64,000 nt of DNA from Blasia pusilla (lineage: Eukaryota > Marchantiophyta > Marchantiopsida > Blasiales), in contig CM114273.1 of the NCBI GenBank assembly GCA_050084515.1, positions 25,606,001 through 25,670,000 of the forward strand. Reading direction: 5' to 3'. The notes below the pieces were generated by a model. It was not told the origin of the DNA. It ran no database searches and saw only the letters and a list, made by a program, of their open reading frames with translations. Below are positions 35,406 through 47,450 of the stretch, piece by piece. Every line of letters starts with the position of its first letter. Position 1 is the stretch's first letter. A program made the translations under genes and the position numbers.

Positions 35406-35429
35406 CTAGTGATCGAGTTTTTTTGTGTG

Positions 35430-36250
35430 CAAATCCTTCACCATGGATGGAACATCATAGTTGATATATCTTGGACCTATTGGTGATGATTATTTTTTGA
35501 GTACTTCTTGAAGTGGATAGAGTAAGTTGCATTCTTAGAAAGAGTGAGTGAGGGAGTAGTGTATATGTTTCTAGGTAGTATTGCACAGCAGTGAAGATGT
35601 TGATGAAGCAAGGCAATTAGTTTTGTGAGGAGTTTTAAGTCTTGTGTGATAAAAAATGGCCGAATATTGTGTGATATTACAAGATTATCTTTATGCAGAT
35701 GGTCTAGCAAAGCAAGTTATGAAGACAAGGATTTAATGAAGAAGGGTTTGTGTAAGTATGGCTTGTAGAGAGATCACTCAAGAGATCAGTATTTGTAGTT
35801 ATCTCATACTTGTTGTGTTTGGAAATGGGATTTTTTAGCAAGACAAACATTCTTGGCATCCTTTTTGCCTTACTTTTTGCTATATAAATAAGAGCCAAAT
35901 TTACCTATGACCATTTTTTGTGATGTTCATGGTGTGTTGAATCTATCTGAGTGCTGATGATGTATGGGTTATTGTGAGAATGTTGTCAACAAATAGAGAT
36001 ATTTTGAAGAGTCATAACATTTAAGAACCTGATTTATTATTGCACAATATCGGGAGTCTTAAGACATGTTGAGGTATGTGGCCATTAAGGGAAAAGGATA
36101 TTCACTGACCATCTAGAATTTTCATCAAGGAGACACTCTATATGTACTTATAATATGAAGGTATCAATGACATAGATATTGGATATTAGGACAGGATGCA
36201 TCAGTATCCGGGGCATGGTCAAAATTAAGTTATTCTATAGATCAATGATG
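35430..36250 (+). pseudogene. Old integrase relic of the DNMT/PHD gypsy family
   Basis: The plus strand follows 21,870-22,640 of copy B. Near 35,500-35,570 GTACTTCTTGAAGTGGATAG matches the EHFSKWIE codons. Near 35,755-35,790 TGGCTTGTAGAGAG matches 22,161-22,180. Near 36,060-36,140 the sequence corresponds to LRYATIRGGGYRPTIRRFHQ. Stops are frequent. No PHD finger can be recognised after it. Confidence 0.65.
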
Positions 36251-36359
36251 AATTTTTGAGGAGGAGGATAAATTCCCTATTTTTGACTTAGTTTTGTTTC
36301 CATTTTAAGAAGTGCCTCCTGACCTATTATCGTAGATTAAGATGGAGGGGTGATTAATG

Positions 36360-36740
36360 TGCACAAATTAATGGGGAAAAAACATGGGGAAGGAAGAGAG
36401 GACATGTCTATAGGGGAGAGAGTTTGAAAATTTAATTATTTCTTTGTTGAACCTCCTTCCATGAGTCCATAAAGAAATGAAATTATTATATTTTTTGCCT
36501 TGTGAATAACCTAAACCTCTAGTTATAAAAGTGAGTTTGGTTTGACACTATGGAGACTCATTGGAGAGAGCTATGGACCTGTATGGAGATAACTATGGAC
36601 TCGTATGGAATATGATTGTGAGATTTTAATTTTTCTTTTCTGTTTATATGTGGATTCTATGGTTGAACCTGGTTTATGAGTGTATGGATGGTGATAGCTA
36701 TGTATATATTATACTACAATATTGAATTCATCAACACACA
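36360..36740 (+). repeat. Old LTR relic of the DNMT/PHD gypsy family
   Basis: Bases 36,410-36,560 follow 23,495-23,640 of the LTR (TTTGTTGAACCTC, CATGAG, GCCTTGTGA, AGTGAGTTTGGTTTGACA), and 36,620-36,710 resemble the terminal direct-repeat part (23,700-23,790). It lies downstream of the integrase relic in the same orientation, so both belong to one old insertion. Confidence 0.6.
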
Positions 36741-37009
36741 ATATACCAATAAAAACTTCTCTTTGAATAATTTGAAATACTTAAAAATTTGAAATGATAA
36801 TAGCTCTTTCCTCTTAATTATTTTATTGAAAAAAATTTAAGGAAAGTGGTTGGACAAGCTCTATGACAAGAAATTGGGAAAAATCTAGTTTTATGCTTAA
36901 AAACCAGAATATGAGGCTTCGTTGAGTTAGACCCTTTTCCCGAAAGGGCCACAACTTTCAAGCAAATTTTATTGGATGTATCATACCTCCTAAGTGGATT
37001 CCGCTGTTT

Positions 37010-37880
37010 TCCTCCCAGCGCTCCCTCCTCCCTCATCATCATGCTGGGTGAGCACCGCTCCAAGCCCCAACATGCTCCAATCAGGTGGGAAAGGACGAGA
37101 TCGGTCTCCTCAAGATGGGTTCAACCTTTGAGCAATGAAATGCTCGCTCGCTGCTCATCCCCAGTGCCATCGGGATCCACCTTGGTGAGCAAGGCCAATC
37201 AAATCGAATCCCTTTTCGCCGATAGAAGTTCGCCAATCCCATGAATGCGCGAACACGGCTCACATTTGTAGGGCATGGAATGTGTGAGATAGCCTCTACC
37301 TTCGTCTGGCTTTGGGTATATCGTATGACCCAAGTACTCAATTTGGTCGTAGAAGAACTTGCACTTGCCTGGATGTAGCTTCAGCCCATGTAATTGCAAT
37401 CGAAAACACCTCCTCTAGATGTTGCTCATGCTCCTCAACGTGGCGCTATAGACTACGATGTCATCAATATAACACCTAGCAAAATATGCCAAGATCCTAT
37501 CCATGACCCTCGAAACTCAGCCGGGCGTTCTTTAACCCAAATGGTAAGAACCGCCACTAGTACAAACAATCCTTTCCGTGAGAATCGATGCCCCAAAATG
37601 CCGTCTTCGCTTTTGTCCTCCAATGATAGGTAGCGATGGTAAATTTCATAAATCAATGAATCAAGACATTTTGACCAATGCATCAAAGATCTCCTCGGGG
37701 GTGGGCATGGCATACCTATTGGACCGGAAACGATTGATAGGTCGGTAATCCCCACACATCCGCCTATCCGTCCAGTTTCCATGCACATCCTTCTTGGCGG
37801 GCATGACAGTGGCAGATGCATACTCCCCATGCGACATCTCCACTAGTCCTGCTCTGACCAAGCCTCTTTGTAAAATGTAC
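37010..37880 (-). pseudogene. RT/RNase H relic of the DNMT/PHD gypsy family
   Basis: On the minus strand, short blocks identical or near-identical to copies B and C are separated by small deletions: VMPAKKDVHGNWTDRRMCGD (37,820-37,750), MPTPEEIFDA, LKLHPGKCKFFYDQIEYLGH (37,390-37,320), RVRAFMGLANFYRR (37,250-37,205) and part of the RNase H start (37,080-37,015). It is younger than the integrase relic beside it, and it faces the opposite way, so it is a separate insertion or another inverted arrangement. Confidence 0.8.
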
Positions 37881-38975
37881 AAGAGGCTCTTTTTGGAATC
37901 GAACTAAAATTGAAAGTTGTGTTTTTGTAACATAAATCTAAAGTTGCATCATAGAAAATCCATATTCTAACGCCTCACTTACTTCGAATATGCGAGAACC
38001 ATAAATGCAGAGGGACTGCATTGCTAGCTGCGGAAAGAGGACCGAGGTTTTGATGAATCGGAAGTACTTTTCATGGGCTTGGAAGGAAACGGACGTATAG
38101 CACATTTTAATGATTGATTCATCATCATATAGGTAGTTGCTTTTGGGATCGTGTGAATAACTTGTCCTTGTCCTCCCTCAAAGGGGAAATTAATTATTAA
38201 ACACGTGTTCAAGAAGTCATTATATCTTGTTCTTGTATTTCGCAATATTCTTGAATTAAGGACAAAAGTCATGTATGGGCCGTAATCAATCGTTGTAACT
38301 TGTTCTTATAGCTACCAGTATTCTTGAATTGAAGGACAACAACTGACAAGGTCAAGGACGAGGATGAGCATAACAAACCGGTATTTAGTTTTTCTCGTGG
38401 ATCAGTTGTGCTTGCCGCTTTGCTGAGCCTGAATGCCTGAGGTTGCGGGAAGGGAAGTCAAGGAATGATGCTAGGTTGGTCGAATTGTTGGATGTTTTTT
38501 TTCTTATCACAGTAGGCGGCTCTCCGGGTGTGGAGGATGATAAGCATGGAGTGATTTGTCGGACGGGTTGGGTTGCAGTCTGATTGTGCTGTTGTTTGTG
38601 TCGCTTTTGCTCTGAAGTCTCTTTATCTTCTGGTAAGAAGAGTTTGATGGAATGTGTGCTAGGTCAGAAGCGTGAGGGATATCGTCCGCCCGACCCTTGG
38701 AAGGCTTACGGATTTTAAGACGTGTGTCAGCTCCAAGACCGCGGGCTTTCTGTCTCTCTCTCTCTCTCTCTCTCCAAAGCGTTGTCATTTTGCATACCAT
38801 TCATCCAAACAAACGGATTCAGAGGAATGATCTCAGACGTTCATTCTTTTGGTGTTCACAACCGAACAAACATGGGCTACGAAGGTGATGAGATCATCAA
38901 ATACAAGCAACTTTGCACAAGTAGAAATCAACAAACCCATGAATCTCAGAAATTCTACCACCTCTTCCCACCCAC
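37881..38975. other. No recognised gene; CT microsatellite
   Basis: No conserved coding sequence is seen. A (CT)n microsatellite with about ten repeats sits at 38,751-38,775. Confidence 0.5.
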
Positions 38976-39154
38976 CTACACCATGAGATCACCTTGAATC
39001 GCAACCTGCTGATGAGTGGACGGATCTAAGGCACAGAAGGGTCTGCAATTCGGAGTAGACGATTCCAGAAAATTCCTCATGCGCGATGGGGCAGGGAGAA
39101 TTGTAGGAGAAGGTAATGAAATGCAGTTTCTTGAGGCAGATTCCATGCACATAC

Positions 39155-39466
39155 CTAGATCCCAATCACATTGTTGCAACACAGCCTTCACATCCTTCAT
39201 AGGCGCGCCAGTCCGCTCTCTCAACTGCTTTATAAGGGTGGTAGAATTTGACCCAGAAGCGCTGTACGCTTTTGTGCCTCCATGGGTGAATCCCATAGTT
39301 GCCATTCGTGCCGCAATGCGCTTCACAACGCACGCAGAGGCCCAACCAAATCTGCTACTTCCTCACACCATAGCGTCGGCAGCACCCCTGGACTCTTGGT
39401 GCCAATTGCTGCTCGGGATCCAGAGCACCGATCTCGCCACGATCGAGCTATGAAGTAAGAGCACAT
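39155..39466 (-). pseudogene. EF-Ts (elongation factor Ts) N-terminal exon, apparently orphaned
   Basis: From Met at 39,305 the minus strand encodes 50 residues ending at a GT splice donor (39,154-39,153, GTATGT). They include TTLIKQLRERTGAPMKDVKA and VLQQCDWDLG, the N-terminal UBA-like helix region of EF-Ts, which docks on EF-Tu during GDP exchange. The preceding residues (MATMGFTHGGTKAYSASGS) look like an organelle-targeting stretch. A longer basic leader starting at 39,466 (MCSYFIARSWRDR) is in another frame. The next expected exon (E-A-x-K-x-L-R-K-x-G) was not found downstream on this strand. The locus is therefore a gene fragment, or the intron is long and interrupted by insertions. Confidence 0.65.
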
Positions 39467-40071
39467 GGCTCCAGAAAGTGCACAGGCTTCACTAATTTGA
39501 TTCCTCACCGTCTTTCATCTTTTCCTGGCTATCAAATTTGGAGGCACCACTTCCTCAACTGAAAAGGACTGTGATACGTGAAAGGTCTGCTTTTAGACCA
39601 CACTCACATGGGTCACTCCATCTACCCTCGCCAGAGCTGCTCCTGTGAACTCAACCCTAAGAAGTTGTGCACAATTCCACTATACCAGGGATTTAGGGTT
39701 TTTGTCGAAAAGCAGCTTCTTATATTTTTTTCTGTGGCTCTATCTGATGAACGATTATAAATGATGTTCCACATTCTACTTATAAGATGGTTTTTGGATC
39801 CATGATGCAGGTGATAGCAACAATCTTTGAATGGGGGAGGCAAGGAAAATCAGTACTTTACTAATATGTGATTTGGCCAATAAGTACCTAAAGAGAAGAA
39901 AAACCTCAATCTTAATAAGTAATTTTGGTTGATATCTTCTTAGACTATTGATAGAGCATGGATGTGACGTGAACTCCTATCATCTGTTAGAACACATAAT
40001 TAATAGAAGTGAATGAAAGAGAGTTCTATGTTATGTAGCCCATTTTCACACATATTGTTTGGTCTATTAAA
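39467..40071. other. No recognised gene
   Basis: Nothing conserved is seen. Possible promoter side of the EF-Ts-like exon. Confidence 0.4.
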
Positions 40072-41001
40072 ATGCAAAGAATGGGGCAATTTAAAAGAGC
40101 TAGGCCAAGTCTAAGTGATGTTGGGAGGATCGCTTCCCATGACGAAAAGATCTGGCGTAGAGAGAAGGAAGCAACAAGAGTTTTTGGGTTGAAGAAACTA
40201 AGGTGTGTGCGTAGTGAATGCAAAGGGATAAAATTGAGATTAGTACACATTGTAGAAAATCACTTGATTCAAAATAAGAGATATCCTCCCAAACAAATCT
40301 GGGTAAATCCTGATGATTATGATTCATCATATGAGGAGTGGAAATCAAATGAAGGCCACCATGGTGATAATCACGTTACTCTAGATCATAGTGATGTTAT
40401 AACTGATTTAAATCAATCATATAGTGATCCACCGTTGGAAATTGACAAAACGTTAGATATCCATCGGATGATCAACGAGGCTTTCCATACCTTTGACATG
40501 GGACAAGTCCAAGATCTATCAACAGAGATACAACTAGATGCTAGAATTGAAGATGAGGATCAAGTGCCATTTGAGATGGGGGTAGACAAATCTGAAAGGG
40601 GAGATGGTGAGGAGGAATGGGCTACACAGTTTAAGGTGTTAAGGGATGCTTGTCAACCCTTATTTATGGGTTCTAAAACTAGCAAACTTGCATTCTCCAT
40701 GTTGTTAAACATATGTGGTACTCACAATGTTTCAAATATTGTTGTGGATGAGATTCTAAAATTCATGGCGGTGCAAGTCATGGAATTTTTTATAAATGCA
40801 TATTCTCTTACAAGTAATTCATTGGGAGTGACGAATACGGAGGGTTACGACGTATTCTGCTTTAGTATCTATTTTGTCATACTACCTATGCGTGCATATA
40901 TAAGAATCCTATCGAAGAAAACGATTCTACATGTCATTCCAAGATCGCTTCTTTATGAAGGATTCTTCCAAACATGCATACTCCAAACTAGATCGTTGTG
41001 A
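40072..41001 (+). pseudogene. CACTA (En/Spm) transposase N-terminal part, truncated
   Basis: The 309-residue open frame shows, at about residues 45-95, a Cys-poor version of the transposase-associated domain (ECKGIKLRLVHIVENHLIQN, then YPPKQIWVNPDDYD). At residues 185-230 it has the TNP2 lead-in (QFKVLRDACQPLFMGSKTSK, LAFSMLLNICGTHNV), matching the L-x-x-A-x-x-PL-x-x-G-C-x-x-x-SKL block that precedes the catalytic TNP2 domain. The catalytic region is missing: after about residue 240 the sequence runs into unrelated DNA and the tandem repeat at 40,973. The transposase would bind and cut CACTA element ends. This copy is truncated. Confidence 0.65.
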
Positions 41002-41290
41002 ATCGTGTGTCGTTGGAACAAGTCGTCGAAGTCTCCAAGAATATGACCATTACAGATACTGATCACTTGTAAGGACAAGATTCTTGGAGCACAAGAATGA
41101 TTCCCATACAGGCATGCATACTCTAAATCTAGATTACTTTGAATCGTACGTCGTTGGAGCATCTCAACTCGTCCAAGTTTACTAGAATATAACCATTGCG
41201 GATACTAGTCGCTTGCAAGGAAAAGATTCTTAAAGCACATGAATGTGAAAAAAATATTCCCTTACAAGCGGCTAGCATGCTCAATGATTT
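40973..41290. repeat. ~140-bp tandem repeat (two full units, one partial)
   Basis: Units start at 40,973 and 41,113 (each CATGCATACTC...) with a spacing of 140 bp, and share TGAATCGT-GT-TCGTTGGA, AGAATAT-ACCATT and GATTCTT-AGCACA blocks. A third, partial unit begins near 41,253. It directly follows the CACTA fragment and overlaps its last codons, so it may be subterminal CACTA repeat sequence or a small satellite. Confidence 0.7.
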
Positions 41291-41296
41291 CATCCT

Positions 41297-41358
41297 ACGC
41301 CAAGTCACGTTGAATGAAGCCAAGTCACGGTGAATGAAGCGCCAAGTCACGGTGAATG
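41297..41358. repeat. ~20-bp tandem repeat
   Basis: Three consecutive units built on GCCAAGTCACGGTGAATGA, with small length differences. Confidence 0.75.
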
Positions 41359-44300
41359 ATTAAACGTGAAGTACATTGATAAAGCCACACGAAAAACTTC
41401 GCACCCTAAATCGATGCTGGTGGAAATCTTCGAGTCGATAATTTGTCGTGCACTTTCGATTCAGCTGCTCATGAGAGCCGAGATCTGACACCTACAGAAG
41501 ATTTGAGCTTGATCCAAGTCAGTTGAAAACAAATCGACGCAGAGCTCAGAATCAGCCAGCTAGCAGCATCGCATGATCAACCTGTTCCAATCAATCTGAA
41601 TAAAATAACTTGTCACTGAAATATTTCGACCAAAGTAAAATAGCTTTACTTTTACAGGCCCTTACCACAGGAGAACTCGTGAAGTGTGTCAATGTACGTG
41701 ATCAGCGTAGGAATGCACAGATGTACCACACTTCGCTGAGTGAGCTTCCTGGACCAGTTTGAACCGAAGGATGACTGGACGGATCTGGTCCATATCGATC
41801 CATACCAACCCACGCAAGTCACCAGCCGCGCGCGTCGTCGATCGATTTTTGGTATGCTTTCTGATCATTGTCTTCTACATTAAGTCCAAAGACAACAATC
41901 GTATACAATCTTGAAACATTCAAACCTTTGACGACTTTCACGATTTGGACTAGTAGTAGTCGGGGAGAAATTGCAACAGCCGGGGGAGGTGACTACTACA
42001 TAAGCAGTTCATTTGACCGATCTAGCTGAATTCAAGAGGTAATTGGAAGATTAGCTAAACACGAGGACCGCCAACGCGCGCTCATGGATCGCTCTTTAGC
42101 TCGCACAAGCAAGCTAGCAGAAGCACATCCGAAAATTGAACAAATAAACGGAGAGTGGTGTGGTCATGAACTCAATGCGCGCGTTTAGTTCCAGACATGA
42201 CCCAGAAAAATCACGCAAAGTTCTGCATCACAGGGAAATTAAACAATTCTCGTCAATTAGTGCACGTTATTTAAGCTACCAATTTTTAGAAGAAAGAGAT
42301 CCAATCGAGTTAGAATGTGACGAAATAAATTTGATGAATTTGCAGATGCTATTCTACGTACGACTACTGAAGTAACATCTAAAATTTCTAAGAAAGCCGT
42401 GCACAATGTTCTACTTTAAGTTATCATCGCTCTTGAGCTATGGATGCCTCGCTTAAGATCCCCCGATTTTCGATCTCAATGTACCAGCCGCACGAGTAAG
42501 TACTGTATGCGGTGATCAAGTGAGTTGCGATAGGTGTGAAACTGCCGATCGCCGCTCAAATCGAACATGCGTAATAGAGGCTCTGATCACAGCGTCTGGA
42601 CACAAGCAAGCAAGTACATCCCAGGACATCCAGGCCGCTCTGTGGAAGACCTTCAAGCTAATTTGGGACCAGATGTTGGCATGGAATCAACAAGATCACC
42701 AGCAGCACTCAGTTGATGGCTTGCTTCCTCGCAGCTGCGCACACGCGCAGTCCCAATCCAGACCCGAGCGACTTGGAAGTAATCTGCTGCCAAGCTAAGG
42801 ACGCCGCATGCCCCATGGTTGCTTCGAGACTCGATCGATCGTTGGTAATGTGCGATGGCTAATACAATTGTAATGCAGGAGTCAGATCTTTATTTATACT
42901 TGACGATGATGAGGCCCGAGACCCCGCGCAACCAAGAGGCCCTCTGGCAGTCGCGTTGCTTGCCGCGCGCAGTACGTCCGGTAACGATGCTTGCTTGTCA
43001 GTCTTTATCCTCTATTATTCTTTCCGCAAGGCGACAATTCAAACAGGAGCTAGCACTAGCTAAATAGCTCCACGTGCATGAGGGCGCCTGGTTGGCCGAC
43101 CCTCTGCGTAGCTACAATTGCGCTCCCTCCTCACAAGCGAACGAACTAGCTAGCTGAGTAATTAGCCCCGCCATAAATCCAAGCCAAGTCGGTAAGGGCG
43201 GGGTCAGTGAGTGTCACGTCGTCACTCACAGCGGAACAACATGTGTGTCAGGCGGGCGGTTGGCTGGGGATTTGAAAACATGACGCGCGCGCGTGGTGTC
43301 CAGACCTGTGGGGGCGCGGCCCCTCGAGTTTCGGGGTTCGATTGAGCGTTAGGCCGCTGCATCCAAACAAGCAAACGATTGTAGCTGGCTAGATATCGGC
43401 CCCGGTAATTCCAGTTTGTTGAGGTGGGGAAGGCGCCGCAAGATTCCTTACTTTCGCGGACGATAGAAACACGGGCATAGCGAATGGCTGCCTGCAGGCC
43501 TCGCGAGAGCAAGTGTTGCGAGTCTGGGACCACATACCATTGTGTGCGAGTGTCTGTGTGAGGGAGCCTGCTCTGTAGTCATCTCTTTCTACAGGAGGGA
43601 GTTGATGATCGTGTCTGCAGGCAAGACTGGCCAGGCAGGCGAAGCTAAGACTTGGCCTGGATTGTTACAGTTTTTTCTAATTAGGGGCGCTCTCTCGAGG
43701 CTAGACAGGCTAAGCTTTCAAGAGAACTTGATCTAAGAGATCACTACGTCGCGCGACAGCGGTCGTGGATCTTCGACGTTTCAAGATCCCAAATGTGGAC
43801 CCACGTGCGTGGAGCTGAAACCTGGCATGAGTGGGGTGGGCGGGTGATTCAGCCATGAAACGTACCCAATCGAGGCATGTGTATTGTGGACGGCGTAATT
43901 GGAGCCAACAGCGGCGCGGAGTAGACAGGGTGATGCAGATAAGAGACAGCCGAATTCGCAGAGAGCTCTCTAAAGCACACAAAAGCGACTGATACGACAA
44001 GTGAATCTTGGCGTCGATGGGAAAGCGTTGTAGACTGACCGGCCAGCCGACTGGGTCGACACGATCCGCCACCCCCGAATGCGTACAAACAACATGCGGG
44101 AATTACAGTGAATGGAGAATTTGTCAACACCTGGTCCAGCTTTATTATTTAACGCACGCATGCATATCCGACACCCCGACCCAGCTGCCCTGAGGTGATG
44201 GCCACCACTGTTAGCTTTCTAGAGAAACATTGAACCACGATTCTTGGAACTAACGCAGCTGGACTCGACGTTGACTATTTCTTCGGCGCCCGAGTGCTCC

Positions 44301-46060
44301 TGCATTTTGCAAGAGGACATAGATGGTTCTCGTTTGTCTAATTTAAATTACTTTTTCGAATCTCAGTCTCGACCGTGTGAAGCACAATCGTTTTACGGTT
44401 ACCCCTCCGATTCATCTTCCGCATTGCCGATAGACATCTAACGTTCGACCGGCGATGATAATCTCAGGACAACGAAACCGACTTCCAGATTCACCGTTGC
44501 CAGCACCTGTTCCTTGGTTCGAACACACATGAGTCGACGAATCAGCAGCGCGGTAGATCCGTGCACGCATCTGTGGAGGGCGAGTGCTTGCGAGATTCCG
44601 TACAGTGCTCGATCAATCTACATCTATTATCCTCCAATAGTTTAATGAGTGAATAAGCAATCGTTTTTCTGGCCCATACGCTGGCTCGGATATGTTGACC
44701 AGTCAAGGACATCACATGATGCAACAATATCTGGAATCTTGAGAAAATGATAAATTTATTCAAATAGATCTGGATTCTCCAACCCTCTGGATTTGTGTGA
44801 TTCTGATCCATCTAAAATGGATTCTTCTCGATTCCAGCGCCTGTGAAATTCAAGACGATACTTCCTCTGAGGTCCGTCTTTAAGCTAAGAATGTATCGAA
44901 CAGTCTTGGATCTAGCTATATGTAGATGTACCTGCAAGATCAATCAGACAAGACTACACTGGTCCTACCGTTTGGCAGTCTTCGGGGAGGCAACACCATT
45001 CGCCTCCAGCCAATGAACTAGTCGCTCAAGTAAGTTTCATATCTCAATTGCAAGGTGGACCGGCCAAAAGCTGTCGTTTTGTTTCATCTGATTTCGAGGG
45101 GCAGACATCTTTTAATATTCTAAACCAAGTCACGATCGTTGAGCGAGGTCGTACGTAGCGATTAGGTTCGACCTGGCTCAGCGATGTTCAAGTAATATGA
45201 AAGTGCGCTCAATTTTCTGGACTTTCATGAATCCCGTCTGGATTCGGTCCATTAAATCTAATTATTCATAAGAGTAAAGTGATATCGAACCCTCTAGTTG
45301 GTAATTTTTTCAAAGAAGCATCCTGAACTTGATCGATACATTTCCAAGGGGTGTCTAACTAGTCAAGACAAGCGGGTCTCGGAATAATACGTGCAACGAG
45401 GGACTTCAAGGACACACAAGGTTCGGTTAGCTGAATCCAAAACCGGTACACATATAGGACCTGTGAAAAAAATTGATCAACCCCCACCCTGCCATTCAAA
45501 CAGTAGCTCGTACCTATCTAGCTAGTCACCTTTAACCCTAGCCCTTACAGGTCGACGATCAAGATCATCGACATCTATTCACACAACGGTAGTGGATGTG
45601 GCGGGCCCCTGGCAGGCGCAACAAGCCATAGACCAAGATTCTAAAGTGAATCTACAGGGTTTAATTAAATCGGTTGCATTCGTCACTGCTAAGGCCGCCA
45701 GATCCTTTGGGTTCATACTGTACGTGTGGAAGTGACTTCAGGAGCGAAACTATAAGAGTGAGGTAGTGTGCTTCGAAATGTACATTCAGTGCGTTCATTT
45801 ACTTCGCGTTCCCCTCCGTTCTACTTGTTCACGATTGGTTCGTCTCTTGATCATCTTGTTCATGACCGACTCGTCTCCTGCTTTGCTGTTACCGAAAATA
45901 TGCTCATCAATGTTCAGGTTATGTTCGACTACCATCGTTTCAAAAGATTTTAAGTATGTAATTCCTCATTTGCCTGTGTTTTTGGGTCTGGATTCATTTC
46001 TCTTCTTCGCGAATGATGTGTATGCGGGTAAATAGTTCGTACAGTAGTTCGTTTTTGATT
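41359..46060. other. Unique-looking intergenic DNA
   Basis: No conserved coding sequence, RNA gene or repeat family was recognised. It is relatively GC-rich, with many CTAGCTAG- and CGATCGAT-like words. Short open frames (for example 42,520-42,798, 43,222-43,533, 45,766-46,035) have no recognised domain. A noncoding transcript or the 5' region of a gene outside the window cannot be excluded. Confidence 0.4.
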
Positions 46061-47450
46061 TGCAAAGGGCTTTGAGTACGATCGTCCTCGAATAATATTC
46101 CAAATGTTTGACATTTCAGATACAATTCCAGATTCAGATTAAATAAAATTTTCTTTCATCTGTTTTAGAAAAGATTATTCAAATACATATATCCATACAT
46201 ATGTGAGTAAGATTTATCATAATTCAGGATTTCGTTACCTGAATTGGCAGCATGAGATCAGGTAAAGAAATCTTCGCGCCAATTTCTTTACATGTCACGT
46301 AGTAATTTATAATATAAGATTAAATTTTCAAAGAATTCAGGCCATTGCCTGAAATTTCCTGTGATTTATAGTATGAGATTACATTTTCAAATAAGCTCAT
46401 TGCTTCGTACAGAGTTTTCAAAGAAGAATGGACTGAGAATAGATCTTCTTCAATCATTCCTTAACAAAAATAGTATGAAGTTTGCAAATCTTTGGGACAG
46501 CATGAGCCAATAGCAAATAATGTTCAAATCTATCTCATGGAACTCAGCCTTGAAACATATCTTGACACCATTAGTATCAACATACACAAATAGATTCATG
46601 ATAGTGATGAGTTGGAAATTAGGAAATGTATCCTACCACTCACATAACAGCACATAGGATCTGAGGATAGTGATGAGAGTTGGTAATTAGGAAATATATC
46701 CTCTCACAAAAATGGATTCTTTAGAGCACATAAGTTGGAAACATATCTAGTCTAATTTTCAACCGGATCTTTTATAATAGGAAAAATGTGTTTACTAGTG
46801 TAAAGGTCCAGTAAGAACTATTCTTTTAATTTCAAATAGTGATGTATAACTTATTCTTGGTCCCATGGTGAAAAATATTGTATTTACATGGATAGCAATA
46901 AGTTCCACTTATTATGTTCCCAATTTCAATCAGATCTGGCTAGATTGGTTTGTTTTTATTGTAAGGTAGATATACATAAAGTGCAAGATAATGTTATTGT
47001 AATAATAATCATGAAACTATGATGAAAGCATCATAATTTCATAGATAGCCAAAAGTTCCACTCATATTCCCAAATTTTTTTAAATTAGATTAGGTTATCA
47101 AAATTTTCTTATCATAAATTTTTTTTAAAATTTTTTAATTAAAAAAATATATTTAGTTGAAATTAATATATCATATAATTTGAAAAAATATTTAAAATTT
47201 TATTTTATAATAAAAATTTTAAAATTAAATACTTACTTGTATATGTATGGATATAAAATCTTTTTAAAAACAAATGAATAAATATTTTATTTAAAATTTA
47301 TTTCATATAAAAATTATTAGGTAAGATACGATTCCATTCTAACATGTTTTAATATATCTAACCACCATTATGATTCCGATCTGTTAATAGTTAATCTTAT
47401 CCTAGTTTCAATTTTAAACTAGAAAAAGTACTTTAGTAAGACTACAAAGT
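46061..47450. other. AT-rich intergenic block
   Basis: Base composition drops to strongly AT-rich, most extreme at 47,090-47,310 where runs of T and A alternate. No gene is seen. It could be a matrix-attachment-like region, or a decayed repeat that has lost its CpGs. Confidence 0.5.

Noticed and set aside
38751-38775. CRISPR-like or satellite array
   Set aside because: It is a plain (CT)n microsatellite.
43222-43533. 103-residue Arg-rich open frame, minus strand
   Set aside because: No homologous motif, no splice or start context; frequent chance frames occur in this GC-richer stretch.
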